DNA from: UBA11612 sp963662375
GTDB lineage: Bacteria > Pseudomonadota > Alphaproteobacteria > Rhodospirillales > Rhodospirillaceae
Direction of reading: 5' to 3'
DNA length: 64,000 nucleotides
Assembly (NCBI GenBank): GCA_963662375.2
Contig: CAXXRP010000015.1
Span: 1 to 64,000 of the forward strand
This document shows, piece after piece, positions 1-7,866 of this stretch. Made by a program: the position numbers and the translations under genes. The notes under the pieces were generated by a model. It was not told where the DNA came from, made no database searches, and saw nothing but the letters and a program-made list of their open reading frames with translations. Position 1 is the stretch's first letter. Every line of letters begins with the position of its first letter.

Positions 1-131
1 AGGATGATGTTGCCCTTCATCTTGCCGTGGCCGCAGCAACTAGCAACAGTGGAGATACCTCCGGCGTTCAGCGCCGCGACGATGTGATGTATGCAGAAGT
101 CGATGCACTGCACGCGCCCGTTGAGCGGCAT
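1..131 (-). CDS. Phage-type hypothetical protein, 3' end cut by window edge
   Basis: Reading leftwards from an ATG at 131, the frame stays open for 43 codons to the window edge. It begins MPLNGRVQCIDFCIHHIVAA and continues through a Cys/His-rich stretch (ASCCGHGKMKGNII). This resembles short phage or prophage proteins of unknown function; the resemblance is from memory and no domain can be assigned. The Cys-Cys-Gly-His cluster could bind metal. The 208 bp between this start and the adjacent insertion sequence hold no gene I can support. Confidence 0.55.
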   Translation of the reverse strand, partial: MPLNGRVQCIDFCIHHIVAALNAGGISTVASCCGHGKMKGNII

Positions 132-400
132 GCAAACCTGATTTCTTAGAGTTTTCTCGCCCCCTGGGGAGTCGCATTGCTGGCAGGGGGCTTTAACCAT
201 GCGGACCTCCAGATTCGGCACTATCGTATATAAGTCCCTTTGTTTACAGGGTAACTTTTGATCGTTTCGAATAGAGACCATATAGCAAGCCTATGATTTT
301 AGCACTTTTGGCGACAAGCCTGTGGAACATGGGGATAATTTTATTTTGGTGATTATATCCCAACGTTGACTTTCATGGAATGTGCGCATAGCATGGCTGG

Positions 401-931
401 ATGGATTGGAAGGAAAAGGCTGGGAACGGTCCAGCCGCCATTGTCACGGGTGGTATTTCTCTGCTTTGGCTCGTGGAGCGCATTATCGGCCTCGCTGGCA
501 TCCCAGACGACTTTGCGACTTGGCTGCGAGCAATGAACCTGATCCCCACACCATTGGCAATGTTTGCGCTGGGTGCCTTTACCTTGTTCCTTTGGGCGCG
601 ATGGAGTGCTTCATATGGCGGTCGGTTAAGCCCCAAACAGAATAGAATAATTGGAGAACTGGCCGCTTACGCGGGCGGCAATATAGGCATCACCGCCGAA
701 CGGTGTGCGAAGATATGGACGGCCAATCCGCGCAAGTTGTCCGCCATAGCAGATCAGGTCCAGAGAAACATCAAATCAGGCGTCCTAGAAGCCGAGCCGT
801 ATCCTGGGATTGAATATGGTGTGATATCCATTCGCAATTTCACGGAATTTCTCATCAACAAAAGCGTGCTAGACAGGTCTAGCGTCCTGAAGCACGCCCC
901 ACATATCTTTCAAGACTTGGAAAATGACTGA
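401..931 (+). CDS. Passenger membrane protein of the IS1595 element, function unknown
   Basis: This 176-residue protein has two predicted membrane segments near its N-terminus (about residues 12-32 and 47-68), followed by a soluble C-terminal region of about 105 residues. I do not recognise a family. It lies just inside the left inverted repeat, and its last codons overlap the start of the methyltransferase fragment by 8 bp, so the two were probably co-transcribed as element cargo. The start at 401 is the first ATG in frame and has no convincing ribosome-binding site. Role unknown. Confidence 0.6.
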   Translation: MDWKEKAGNGPAAIVTGGISLLWLVERIIGLAGIPDDFATWLRAMNLIPTPLAMFALGAFTLFLWARWSASYGGRLSPKQNRIIGELAAYAGGNIGITAERCAKIWTANPRKLSAIADQVQRNIKSGVLEAEPYPGIEYGVISIRNFTEFLINKSVLDRSSVLKHAPHIFQDLEND

Positions 932-1181
932 GCCTAATTGGCAAAACCGGACACTCTGGACCGCCGATAACCTGGACGTAATGCGCGGCATGAATAGTGC
1001 GACCGTCGATCTGATCTACCTCGACACACTATTCAATTCAAAGCGTGATTATTCCGCACCGCTTGGGGACACAAAATCTACCGCAGCCTTCAAGGACACT
1101 TGGAGCCTGGATGATGTCAAGCTGGAATGGGTTGAAGACATTGAGACGGACAACACTGCCAGTTGGCGCGCGATGTCCTAA
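924..1181 (+). pseudogene. N-terminal fragment of a site-specific DNA methyltransferase
   Basis: The first 45 residues match the start of beta-class (N4/N6) DNA methyltransferases: a WTADNLDVMRGM stretch followed by the motif IV region. The catalytic tetrapeptide, normally DPPF or DPPY, reads DTLF (in LIYLDTLFNSK). The reading frame stops after 85 codons, whereas intact enzymes of this type have several hundred residues, so the SAM-binding and target-recognition parts are missing. The fragment is therefore a dead enzyme kept as passenger DNA between the membrane-protein ORF and the 66-residue ORF. Alternatively the short protein has been repurposed, but nothing in the sequence shows this. Confidence 0.75.
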
Positions 1182-1226
1182 TGGCGATATTTGCCATACT
1201 GAGCTTACTGATAACAGGAGATAGAT

Positions 1227-1427
1227 ATGCCCTACAGACCCAAGCTAGACCCGAAAGTGGACTTGAAGGGCGCGACACCTGAGAAGTTGGCCCGCGCCCT
1301 GTTTCGTCCTATCGAGCCTTTACCGGGAGGCGTTGGAGAGTCCGTTGCTGGCGATCAAGTCACGGTAGAGAAGCCTCCGGCCGACAAGGCGGGCAACCGT
1401 GTCACGCATCTGAACAAGCGTGTCTGA
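1227..1427 (+). CDS. Small passenger protein of the IS1595 element, function unknown
   Basis: This 66-residue ORF has a good ribosome-binding site (AGGAG seven bases before the ATG). It reads MPYRPKLDPKVDLKGATPEK at the start, a sequence type I associate with small ORFs downstream of methyltransferases in mobile elements. Its last 36 codons run antisense over the 3' end of the transposase gene, so the C-terminus is probably not the ancestral one. No domain is recognised. It is likely cargo co-transcribed with the two preceding ORFs. Confidence 0.5.
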   Translation: MPYRPKLDPKVDLKGATPEKLARALFRPIEPLPGGVGESVAGDQVTVEKPPADKAGNRVTHLNKRV

Positions 1428-2312
1428 GTCGCGCACGTTATGCTTGCCGGCAAACTCTTGAACGTACCGATTGAGTTGTTTAGGGCTGATCTTATGGAAC
1501 GTTCCCTTATGCGCTCTCTTGAGCATCGACCAGAAGCTTTCAATGCCGTTGGTGTGGGCCATGCCGCGCACGTATTCGCCGACCGAGTGCAGAACCGCCT
1601 CATGCTCACGGTCCATGCCTTGATAGGCCGTTGCGCCATCGGTAAACACCTTGGCATCTTCTGCCGTGTTGTCCTCGACAAAATCCTGAAGCGTGTCGGC
1701 ATCCGTGGACTTGACCACCTTGGCTACGACTTCATTACTGTCCCGGTCCTTAATGCCGACAACGGCGGTTTTGCCAGCCACGCCCCGGCCCGTGTTCTTG
1801 AGGGCCTTGCGCTTGGCCGCACTCATGTTGCGGCGCTTGCCCGAAACGTAGGTTTCATCCACCTCGACAGGGCCGTCAAACGGCTCATCGGTGTCTTCAC
1901 CCGCCCACGCCTCACGAATGCGGTGGAGCATGAACCATGCTGCCTTCTGGGTGATTTTGAGGTCCCGATGCAGTTGCATGCTGGAAACCGATTTAAGGCT
2001 GGTCAGGCAGAGATAAATCCCAATCGCCCACTTATGCAAGGGGATTTTGGAGTTGGCCATCGGGGTGCTGGTGCGAACGCTGAAATAAGACCGGCAATCG
2101 TTGCAGAAATACGGCATATAACGGTGTTTCGCATGGCTGGTCTTGAAGCTACCGCACTTGGAGCAATGCCGCTCACCGCCCCAGATCGTGTCTTCAAACC
2201 ACTTGGTAGCCGCTTCCTTAGTCGGGAACATCTCCATCAATTCGATGATCGACATTCCCTTACGGTGCGATTTTCCAGGGGCTTTCTTAATCATTTTCTT
2301 CCTTCCTTTCAT
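1320..2312 (-). CDS. IS1595-family transposase
   Basis: This 330-residue transposase moves the surrounding element. An N-terminal zinc ribbon (CSKCG and CNDC pairs, about residues 50-75) is followed by a DDE-type catalytic core. VEVDETYV carries the first Asp (about residue 150), VFTDGATAY the second (about residue 215), and HTNGIESFWSMLKR supplies the last acidic or Asn position (about residue 260). The length matches the family. The start codon lies about 30 bp inside the right inverted repeat. No frameshift or stop is seen, so it appears functional. Confidence 0.93.
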   Translation of the reverse strand: MKGRKKMIKKAPGKSHRKGMSIIELMEMFPTKEAATKWFEDTIWGGERHCSKCGSFKTSHAKHRYMPYFCNDCRSYFSVRTSTPMANSKIPLHKWAIGIYLCLTSLKSVSSMQLHRDLKITQKAAWFMLHRIREAWAGEDTDEPFDGPVEVDETYVSGKRRNMSAAKRKALKNTGRGVAGKTAVVGIKDRDSNEVVAKVVKSTDADTLQDFVEDNTAEDAKVFTDGATAYQGMDREHEAVLHSVGEYVRGMAHTNGIESFWSMLKRAHKGTFHKISPKQLNRYVQEFAGKHNVRDSDTLVQMRDTVARLVGRRLLYRDLIASNGLSNASR

Positions 2313-2493
2313 GCTAATGAGATTAGCAGATCAGAAGGGGTTTGTCAACGTTGGGATATAATACCCTTTATTTTTGGGGGGTACCAAGCCTGCCGGGTTT
2401 GTTGCGACAGCTGGACTGCTCGGTTAGGTTCTGCGCCTTCTAGACAAGCCCGATGATCGTACCAGTCTTGCGACTCGGGGATTTTTTGGTGCC

Positions 2494-2584
2494 GGAGGGG
2501 TGGCCGAGTGGTCAAAGGCGCACGCCTGGAAAGTGTGTATACGCCAAAAGCGTATCGTGGGTTCGAATCCCACCCCCTCCGCCA
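2494..2584 (+). tRNA. tRNA-Ser (GGA)
   Basis: The acceptor stem pairs GGAGGGG (2494-2500) with CCCCTCC (2574-2580), followed by a G discriminator and an encoded CCA. The anticodon loop CTGGAAA gives anticodon GGA (2528-2530), which reads UCC serine codons. A long variable arm (about 2538-2557) is typical of class II serine tRNAs, and the T-arm is GTGGGTTCGAATCCCAC. The 3' end serves as the attachment site for the integrative element that follows. Confidence 0.96.
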
Positions 2585-2592
2585 TAATCCTT
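2571..2592 (+). repeat. attL-like repeat overlapping the tRNA-Ser 3' end
   Basis: This 22-bp segment (CACCCCCTCCGCCATAATCC plus TT) covers the 3' acceptor strand and CCA of tRNA-Ser. It recurs with two mismatches at 10275-10296 in the same orientation. The integrase gene begins 131 bp downstream. This is the expected layout for a tyrosine-integrase element that restores the tRNA on insertion. Confidence 0.82.
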
Positions 2593-2723
2593 TCTTAGTG
2601 CATCCCAGACTTTCCAAAAAGTGTTGTATAAGCTTGATTAGGAAGCTATCGACGTCTTGCGCCATCTTGTGATTTCCCGTACATTCCCATCAAATATAAG
2701 GAATTAAATAGGGAGTACATGTA

Positions 2724-3959
2724 ATGGCGTCTGGTCGCAAGCCGAAAGGAAAGCATCCCGACAAGAGGTTGACGCCGGTTTTCGTGCGCAAGACCTCCGA
2801 AGCTGGCCGGTACTGCGACGGCAATGGCCTTTACCTGAAGATCGAGCCATCCGGTGCACGACGATGGGAGCAAAGGCTCGTGATCCAGGGACGGCAGCGG
2901 ACGCTCGGGCTTGGTGGGGTGCAGCTAGTATCGCTTGCAGAGGCCCGCGAGAAAGCGCTCGCCAACCGCAAGAACGCGCGCGTTGGCGGCGATCCGATGG
3001 ACCTTCGGCGGCAAGCCAGCATACCAACCTTGGAGGCTGCTGCAGCGGCCGTCATTGAGCTTCACCGGCCAAGCTGGCGTAACGCCAAGCACGCCGCACA
3101 GTGGGAAGCTACTCTGCGTACTTACGTCTACACTCGTCTGGGCAAACGCCCGGTATCGGATATCGACACAGCAGATGTCCTCAACGTGCTCATGCCGATC
3201 TGGCACGAGAAACCGGAAACCGCGCGCCGGGTGCGCCAACGCATCTCGACGGTCATGAAATGGGCCGTGGCCCAAGGCTTCAGGCAGGACAACCCATGCG
3301 GTGACGCCATCGGCGCTGTGCTTCCCAAGCAGAATGGCAAAGGCAAGCACCATCATCGGGCCCTACCGCATAGCGAAGTCGCCGGCGCCATAAAGGCCGT
3401 TCGCACGTCCGGTAGCGGTGCGGCTGTCAAGCTGGCCTTCGAGTTCCTGATCCTGACGGCCGCACGATCTGGAGAGGTCCGGCTTATGGCGTGGAGCGAG
3501 ATAGATCTAAACGCGGCAATTTGGACCATTCCAGCTGAGCGGATGAAAGCCGGGCGCGAACACCGTGTCCCACTGTGTGCACGGGCGCTGGAGATACTGG
3601 CAGAAGCACAGCAGCTTGGGGACGGAAGCGGTCTTGTTTTTCCCGGAACTCGGCCCGGCAAGCCGCTGTCCGATATGACGTTGTCCAAACTGATGCGTGA
3701 TCTCAGCCTGGACGCCGTGCCGCACGGATTCCGTTCGAGTTTCCGCGATTGGGCAGCTGAATGCACCAATGCGCCTCGCGCTGTCATGGAGGCGGCACTG
3801 GCCCATGCGGTCGTCGACAAGGTGGAGGCGGCTTATGCGCGTTCCGACCTTTTCGAACGGCGCTCCAAGCTGATGGAGCAATGGGCCGAATACCTCACCG
3901 ACAGCCGTGAAACAACGGTCGTTCCGATGATCCGACGGAGGAGCCAAGCAGATGCTTAA
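2724..3959 (+). CDS. int: Tyrosine-type site-specific integrase
   Basis: This 411-residue phage/P4-type integrase has an N-terminal arm-type DNA-binding domain of the DUF4102 kind (about residues 10-95), a SAM-like core-binding domain (about 105-190) and a C-terminal catalytic domain. Catalytic residues are visible: Arg in TAARSGEVR (about 248), His-x-x-Arg in PHGFRSSFRDW (about 333-336), His in ALAHAVVDKVE (about 359) and the nucleophilic Tyr in AAYARSDLFERR (about 370). It sits beside tRNA-Ser, whose 3' end is duplicated 7.7 kb away, so tRNA-Ser is its likely target. It overlaps the next ORF by 8 bp. It looks intact. Confidence 0.95.
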   Translation: MASGRKPKGKHPDKRLTPVFVRKTSEAGRYCDGNGLYLKIEPSGARRWEQRLVIQGRQRTLGLGGVQLVSLAEAREKALANRKNARVGGDPMDLRRQASIPTLEAAAAAVIELHRPSWRNAKHAAQWEATLRTYVYTRLGKRPVSDIDTADVLNVLMPIWHEKPETARRVRQRISTVMKWAVAQGFRQDNPCGDAIGAVLPKQNGKGKHHHRALPHSEVAGAIKAVRTSGSGAAVKLAFEFLILTAARSGEVRLMAWSEIDLNAAIWTIPAERMKAGREHRVPLCARALEILAEAQQLGDGSGLVFPGTRPGKPLSDMTLSKLMRDLSLDAVPHGFRSSFRDWAAECTNAPRAVMEAALAHAVVDKVEAAYARSDLFERRSKLMEQWAEYLTDSRETTVVPMIRRRSQADA

Positions 3960-4794
3960 GCCGGAGGAACAAGCAACTGAAAGTCTCGAATTGAAAGAGG
4001 AATGCTACCAGAAGCTCAAGTGGGTTGTGCGCGTTGTCTTCTCCTATCCTGCGTATCTACGCAATCTGGAACTTGGGTTGATGTATCCCTGCCTAAATGC
4101 AGCAGCAAAGGAGGTCGTATTCCAATACTTGGTTCAGACAAACTCAGAATTCTGTCTAAACGGCGATCCTGCAATCGGTTCTTCAGCCGAACAGGAGTGC
4201 CATTTCTTTTTGGAAATGGTGGAACACTTGGCGCACGCCCGTCCAGTGCTGAAGCGTACCGTTACGCTGTACAATAGAGCGAGTAAGCCGATGCCACCTT
4301 GCTTAAGGGAGTGGGCCCAGAATCCCGGGGTTCCACCGCCCCAGAAGCGCGGACCGCGCCCAATTGCGCAAGATTGCACGGCGTTGCGCGACCACATAAT
4401 CGCCTTGGCAATTGATGCCGCGAATTCTGTTCAAAGAGATCCGAGATGGCCGCAGAAGTTGTTGATTGGACGCGCTTGCTCATCGGAAGAGGAGTTCAGA
4501 GAACATTACTCAATCTGCCGAGCCGTGGTCGAAGCCCTTGAGAATGCAAATGAAGTTCGTAAAATACGCTTACACCACCTCCCAAAATGGCACCTCCCCA
4601 CCCACAATGTGGTTTGGAACGCCTGGCAACGATACCAAAATGAAATCCTGCAGAACGGGAAACCGCGCCCTGGCCGGCCCCTTCTGCCACCCCAAGGGAT
4701 AGAGACAGTCCTGCATCCTCCTGGTGTCGATACCGAGAGACGAAACCAAACACTCCGCAAAATAGCTGAGGACCATATGCGTCGCTGTGTCTAA
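3952..4794 (+). CDS. Integrase-linked hypothetical protein
   Basis: This 280-residue protein is encoded immediately downstream of the integrase, overlapping it by 8 bp, so the two are translationally coupled. I recognise no domain. It has no signal peptide or membrane segment. The N-terminal 100 residues look helical, the middle is Pro-rich (about residues 112-140), and a basic stretch KPRPGRP occurs near residue 245. Coupling to the integrase suggests either an integration or excision helper or cargo of the island. The ORF is full-length with a normal stop, ending 68 bp before the IS21 left end. Confidence 0.65.
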   Translation: MLKPEEQATESLELKEECYQKLKWVVRVVFSYPAYLRNLELGLMYPCLNAAAKEVVFQYLVQTNSEFCLNGDPAIGSSAEQECHFFLEMVEHLAHARPVLKRTVTLYNRASKPMPPCLREWAQNPGVPPPQKRGPRPIAQDCTALRDHIIALAIDAANSVQRDPRWPQKLLIGRACSSEEEFREHYSICRAVVEALENANEVRKIRLHHLPKWHLPTHNVVWNAWQRYQNEILQNGKPRPGRPLLPPQGIETVLHPPGVDTERRNQTLRKIAEDHMRRCV

Positions 4795-4961
4795 CGTAAC
4801 CTTGACGCAGTTGGCGTTTTTTTTGGCCTTCTCGAATCTTTATTTCAGACTCGCCGTCTATATGAGAACGGCGGTGACAAATTAGTCCACGGAAGCGGCG
4901 GGATTTCCCAGCCGCGGGCGGAGTAAAACTCTGCCACCTGTAGCCTTCGATCTTTTTTGAG

Positions 4962-6476
4962 ATGGAAGGCGGGAGGATGTACACCGTGGACCTATATCTG
5001 CGCGTTCGGCTGGCCTGCCATGTTGATGGTCTGAGCCAGCGAGAGGCGGCAAGTCGGTTTGGCATTGCGCGCGAGACGGTGAGGAAGATGCTGCGGCATT
5101 CGGAACCGCCGGGATATCGGCGACGCCAGCCACCGAAACGCCCGAAACTGGCCCCCTTCACGGATATCATCGACCGTATTCTGGAGGAGGACCGAACGGT
5201 TCACCGTAAGCAGCACCACACGGCGAAGCGTATCTTCGAGCGCCTTCGCGACGAACATGGCTTCACGGGCAAAGAGACCATCGTGAAGGATTACGTTCGG
5301 GAACGGCGCCTTCGTCGGCGTGAGATGTTTGTGCCGTTGTCACATCCTCCGGGCCATGCTCAAGCGGACTTTGGCGAGGCGGATGCGATCATCGCCGGCG
5401 TCAAGTATCGGGCGCATTTTTTCGTCATGACACTTCCCCACAGCGATGCCTGCTTCGTTGCGGCCTACCCGGCGACGACGACGGAGGCCTGGCTGGACGG
5501 GCACAACAGAGCCTTTGTTTTTTTCGGCGGCGTTCCCCAATCGATTCTTTACGACAACGACAAGTGTCTGGTGTCGCGCATCTTGTCAGATGGCACGCGG
5601 CAACGAACGCGGGCGTTCAGCGGGCTGCAGTCCCATTACCTCTTCGAGGACCGCTACGGCCGTCCCGGCAAGGGTAACGACAAAGGCAATGTGGAGGGGG
5701 TGGTCGGCTATGCCCGGCGGAACTTCATGACGCCGCTTCCCCGGTTCGCGAGCTGGGACGCCTTCAATGGCCACCTGGAAGAGCAATGCCGCAACCGGCA
5801 AGGCAACGTCCTGCGCGGCCACCGCGAGAGCATCGGCGAACGGTTTGTGCGTGACCGCGAAGCGTTGAAGAGGCCACTGCCGGCACCGTTCGACGCGTGC
5901 GACAAGCAGGGCACGCGGGTCAACTCGCTGTCCCTGGTGCGCTACCGGACGAATGACTATTCCGTGCCCGTCGCCTACGGCCATCAGGAAGTCTGGATCC
6001 GTGGCTATGTCCACGAGGTGGTTATCGGTTGCGGCGCCGGGATCATTGCCCGACACCCCCGTTCCTACGACCGGGAAGATATGGTCTTCGATCCGATCCA
6101 CTACCTGCCTTTGCTGGAGCACAAGATCGGTGCCCTGGATCAGGCCGCGCCGCTAGCCGGATGGGAACTGCCTGATGCCTTCCCAACCCTGCGCCGTCTC
6201 CTGGAGGCGCGCATGGGCAAGGCCGGCAAGCGGGAATACGTCCAGGTCCTTCGGCTTGTGGAGACCTTCGATCTCGAGGTGCTTCACGGCGCGGTGAAGG
6301 ACGCCCTGCGCCTGGGTGCGATCGGCTACGACGCCGTCAAACACCTTGTGCTGTGCCGTATCGAGCGACGCCCGCCCAAACTCGACCTGGATATCTATCC
6401 CTACCTGCCTCGGGCCAACGTGGCGACCACGGCCGCCGCCAGTTATATGAGCTTGTTGGGTGGAGGCGCGTCATGA
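4962..6476 (+). CDS. istA: IS21-family transposase IstA
   Basis: This 504-residue transposase has an N-terminal helix-turn-helix (REAASRFGIARETVRKMLRH, about residues 27-46) and an rve-type DDE core: HAQADFGEAD (first Asp, about 130), ILYDNDKC (second Asp, about 193) and GNDKGNVEGVVGYARR (Glu, about 239). A C-terminal DNA-binding region follows. It acts with IstB to transpose the element. Its stop overlaps the istB start as ATGA, so translation is coupled. The start could be 4962 or the ATG at 4977; the GGGAGG motif abuts the latter too closely to decide. Confidence 0.94.
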   Translation: MEGGRMYTVDLYLRVRLACHVDGLSQREAASRFGIARETVRKMLRHSEPPGYRRRQPPKRPKLAPFTDIIDRILEEDRTVHRKQHHTAKRIFERLRDEHGFTGKETIVKDYVRERRLRRREMFVPLSHPPGHAQADFGEADAIIAGVKYRAHFFVMTLPHSDACFVAAYPATTTEAWLDGHNRAFVFFGGVPQSILYDNDKCLVSRILSDGTRQRTRAFSGLQSHYLFEDRYGRPGKGNDKGNVEGVVGYARRNFMTPLPRFASWDAFNGHLEEQCRNRQGNVLRGHRESIGERFVRDREALKRPLPAPFDACDKQGTRVNSLSLVRYRTNDYSVPVAYGHQEVWIRGYVHEVVIGCGAGIIARHPRSYDREDMVFDPIHYLPLLEHKIGALDQAAPLAGWELPDAFPTLRRLLEARMGKAGKREYVQVLRLVETFDLEVLHGAVKDALRLGAIGYDAVKHLVLCRIERRPPKLDLDIYPYLPRANVATTAAASYMSLLGGGAS

Positions 6477-7243
6477 CCGATACGCCGCAAGTGTTGCTGG
6501 CCCATCACCTCAAGACCCTGAAACTGCCGACGTTCCTGCGCGAATACGACAAGCTGGCCCGCCAATGCGCCACCGAGGGCGCCGACCATGTGCGGTATCT
6601 TGTCCGTCTGACCGAGTTGGAACTGATCGACCGTGAGCGCCGCATGGTCGAGCGGCGGATCAGACAGGCCAGGTTCCCCGCCGTCAAAAGCCTCGACAGC
6701 TTCGACTTCAAGGCCATCGCATCGCTCAACAAGATGCTGGTTCTGGAGTTGGCGCGATGCGAATACGTCGAGCGTCGTGAGAATATCATCGCGCTCGGCA
6801 ACAGCGGAACCGGCAAGACCCATATCGCCCTCGGTCTCGGTCTGGCGGCCTGCCAAAAGGGGCTCTCCGTCGGCTTCCTCACGGCCGCTGCCCTGGTTCA
6901 TGAACTGATGGAGGCCAGGGATGAAAAACGCCTGTTGCGCCTGCAGAAGCAACTGGCAAAGTATCACCTTCTGATCATCGACGAACTCGGCTTCGTGCCG
7001 CTCTCGAAGACCGGCGCCGAGCTGCTGTTCGAAGTCTTCAGCCAGCGCTACGAGCGGGGCTCGATCCTGGTGACCTCCAACTTGCCGTTCGATGAGTGGA
7101 CGGAGATATTCGGCTCGGAACGCCTGACCGGGGCTTTGCTGGACCGCCTCACCCACCATGTCCATATCCTGGAAATGAACGGCGAGAGCTATCGTCTCAA
7201 CCAAAGCCAAAAACGGCGGAAATCCCCAAAAATACCTGCTTAA
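6473..7243 (+). CDS. istB: IS21-family helper ATPase IstB
   Basis: This 256-residue AAA+ ATPase is the transposition helper of IS21. Walker A is GNSGTGKTH (about residue 107), Walker B is LLIIDELGFVPLSK (about 165-178), and sensor/arginine-finger regions occur in SILVTSNLPFDEWTEIFGSE and DRLTHHVHILEMNGESYR. I chose the ATG at 6473, which overlaps the istA stop as ATGA and follows a GGAGG motif, rather than an upstream in-frame start inside istA. The length matches the family. It is complete, unlike the related copy fused to msrA at 8.5-8.9 kb. Confidence 0.94.
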   Translation: MTDTPQVLLAHHLKTLKLPTFLREYDKLARQCATEGADHVRYLVRLTELELIDRERRMVERRIRQARFPAVKSLDSFDFKAIASLNKMLVLELARCEYVERRENIIALGNSGTGKTHIALGLGLAACQKGLSVGFLTAAALVHELMEARDEKRLLRLQKQLAKYHLLIIDELGFVPLSKTGAELLFEVFSQRYERGSILVTSNLPFDEWTEIFGSERLTGALLDRLTHHVHILEMNGESYRLNQSQKRRKSPKIPA

Positions 7244-7501
7244 CCGCCGGTGCAATGGTTGACCCGGTGGGCCCACAGGAACCTCCCACGCTGCTTCGCT
7301 CCGCGTAACGCAAGCGCTACACGAAGCAGCGCGGGTCCCTCCTATGGACTACCGGGACAACCCCCCAACACCGCGTACCGCATAACGTTAAGTGGACTAG
7401 TTTTGCTCCGCCCGGGTGGACTAATTTTGCTCCGCCGTTGACACCTGCGGCAGTTCGTTTTTTCCTACGAACCCTTGATAAGACCGTTAGATTGCCTACC
7501 C

Positions 7502-7714
7502 ATTGAACACATCGATTAGGTTATCGTAGGAGGAGAGTCAGGTCCTGGGGCGCGGCCCATGGAACCGCGGTGGGTAGATTCGATCCATCAATAATGCCGA
7601 TCAGCTGATGTTGCTTTTTTTGAGCAGTGGGGTGATGTCTGGAAAAAGCGGACCGGACGAAAACTTCACGGTCGTACATATGATGAAATGTCTGCAATTG
7701 CGGCTATAGCTTGA
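7502..7714 (+). pseudogene. Decayed 3' part of a DUF5131 (phage Gp37/Gp68-type) gene
   Basis: One frame reads VIVGGESGPGARPMEPRWVD, then CRSADVAFFEQWGDVWKKRT and GRKLHGRTYDEMSA. This is the recognisable C-terminal signature of DUF5131 proteins (usually WVIVGGESGPGARPM, FFFKQWG and LDGRTYDEMP). Two stops interrupt it: TAG at 7517-7519, where a Trp codon is expected, and TAA at 7592-7594. The upstream part has been removed by the IS21 insertion that ends at 7443. Identification rests on the family motif recalled from memory. It shows that the island had phage-type cargo. Confidence 0.72.
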
Positions 7715-7866
7715 GTCCGAGACCAGCTAGATCGCCCTGGCATGTCTGACGTCGGCCGCCTGTGGCACACATTGAAAGGTTTTACTATGGGAGGATTTCT
7801 GGTTTATCTCATCGCTGCGCAAGCCAATCCTAAATAGGTTGAACTACAACAAAACGGAGACGCGTC

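Larger units (their letters stand above)
348..2366. mobile_element. IS1595-family insertion sequence with three passenger ORFs
   Basis: The ends are 23-bp inverted repeats (348-370 and 2344-2366) with two mismatches, of the form GGGTATTATATCCC plus AACGTTGAC. The element is flanked by a perfect 8-bp direct repeat, TTTATTTT (340-347 and 2367-2374), the target-duplication length known for IS1595. Inside are a DDE transposase on the minus strand and, on the plus strand, a membrane protein ORF, a truncated DNA methyltransferase and a 66-residue ORF. Passenger genes are known in several IS1595 subgroups. The intact ends and target duplication argue for a relatively recent insertion, although the methyltransferase passenger is decayed. 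Confidence 0.93.
4863..7443. mobile_element. IS21-family insertion sequence, complete
   Basis: The istA-istB pair is bounded by related termini. The right end, read inward, is TGTCAACGGCGGAGCAAAAT followed by TAGTCCAC, with a second copy of the GGCGGAGCAAAA...TAGTCCAC block just inside it (about 7392-7415). The left end has the matching CGGCGGTGACAAATTAGTCC block near 4870 and GGGCGGAGTAAAACT near 4916. Such multiple terminal repeats are typical of IS21. I could not find a clear short target duplication, so exact ends are approximate. The left-end terminal bases are degraded relative to the right. Confidence 0.88.

Noticed and set aside
924..1181. Active restriction-modification system
   Set aside because: Only 85 codons of methyltransferase remain, with a mutated catalytic motif, and no restriction gene is present.
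1440..2456. Long plus-strand frame opposite the IS1595 transposase
   Set aside because: It is a GC-driven open frame antisense to a clear transposase, with no start signal and no domain of its own.
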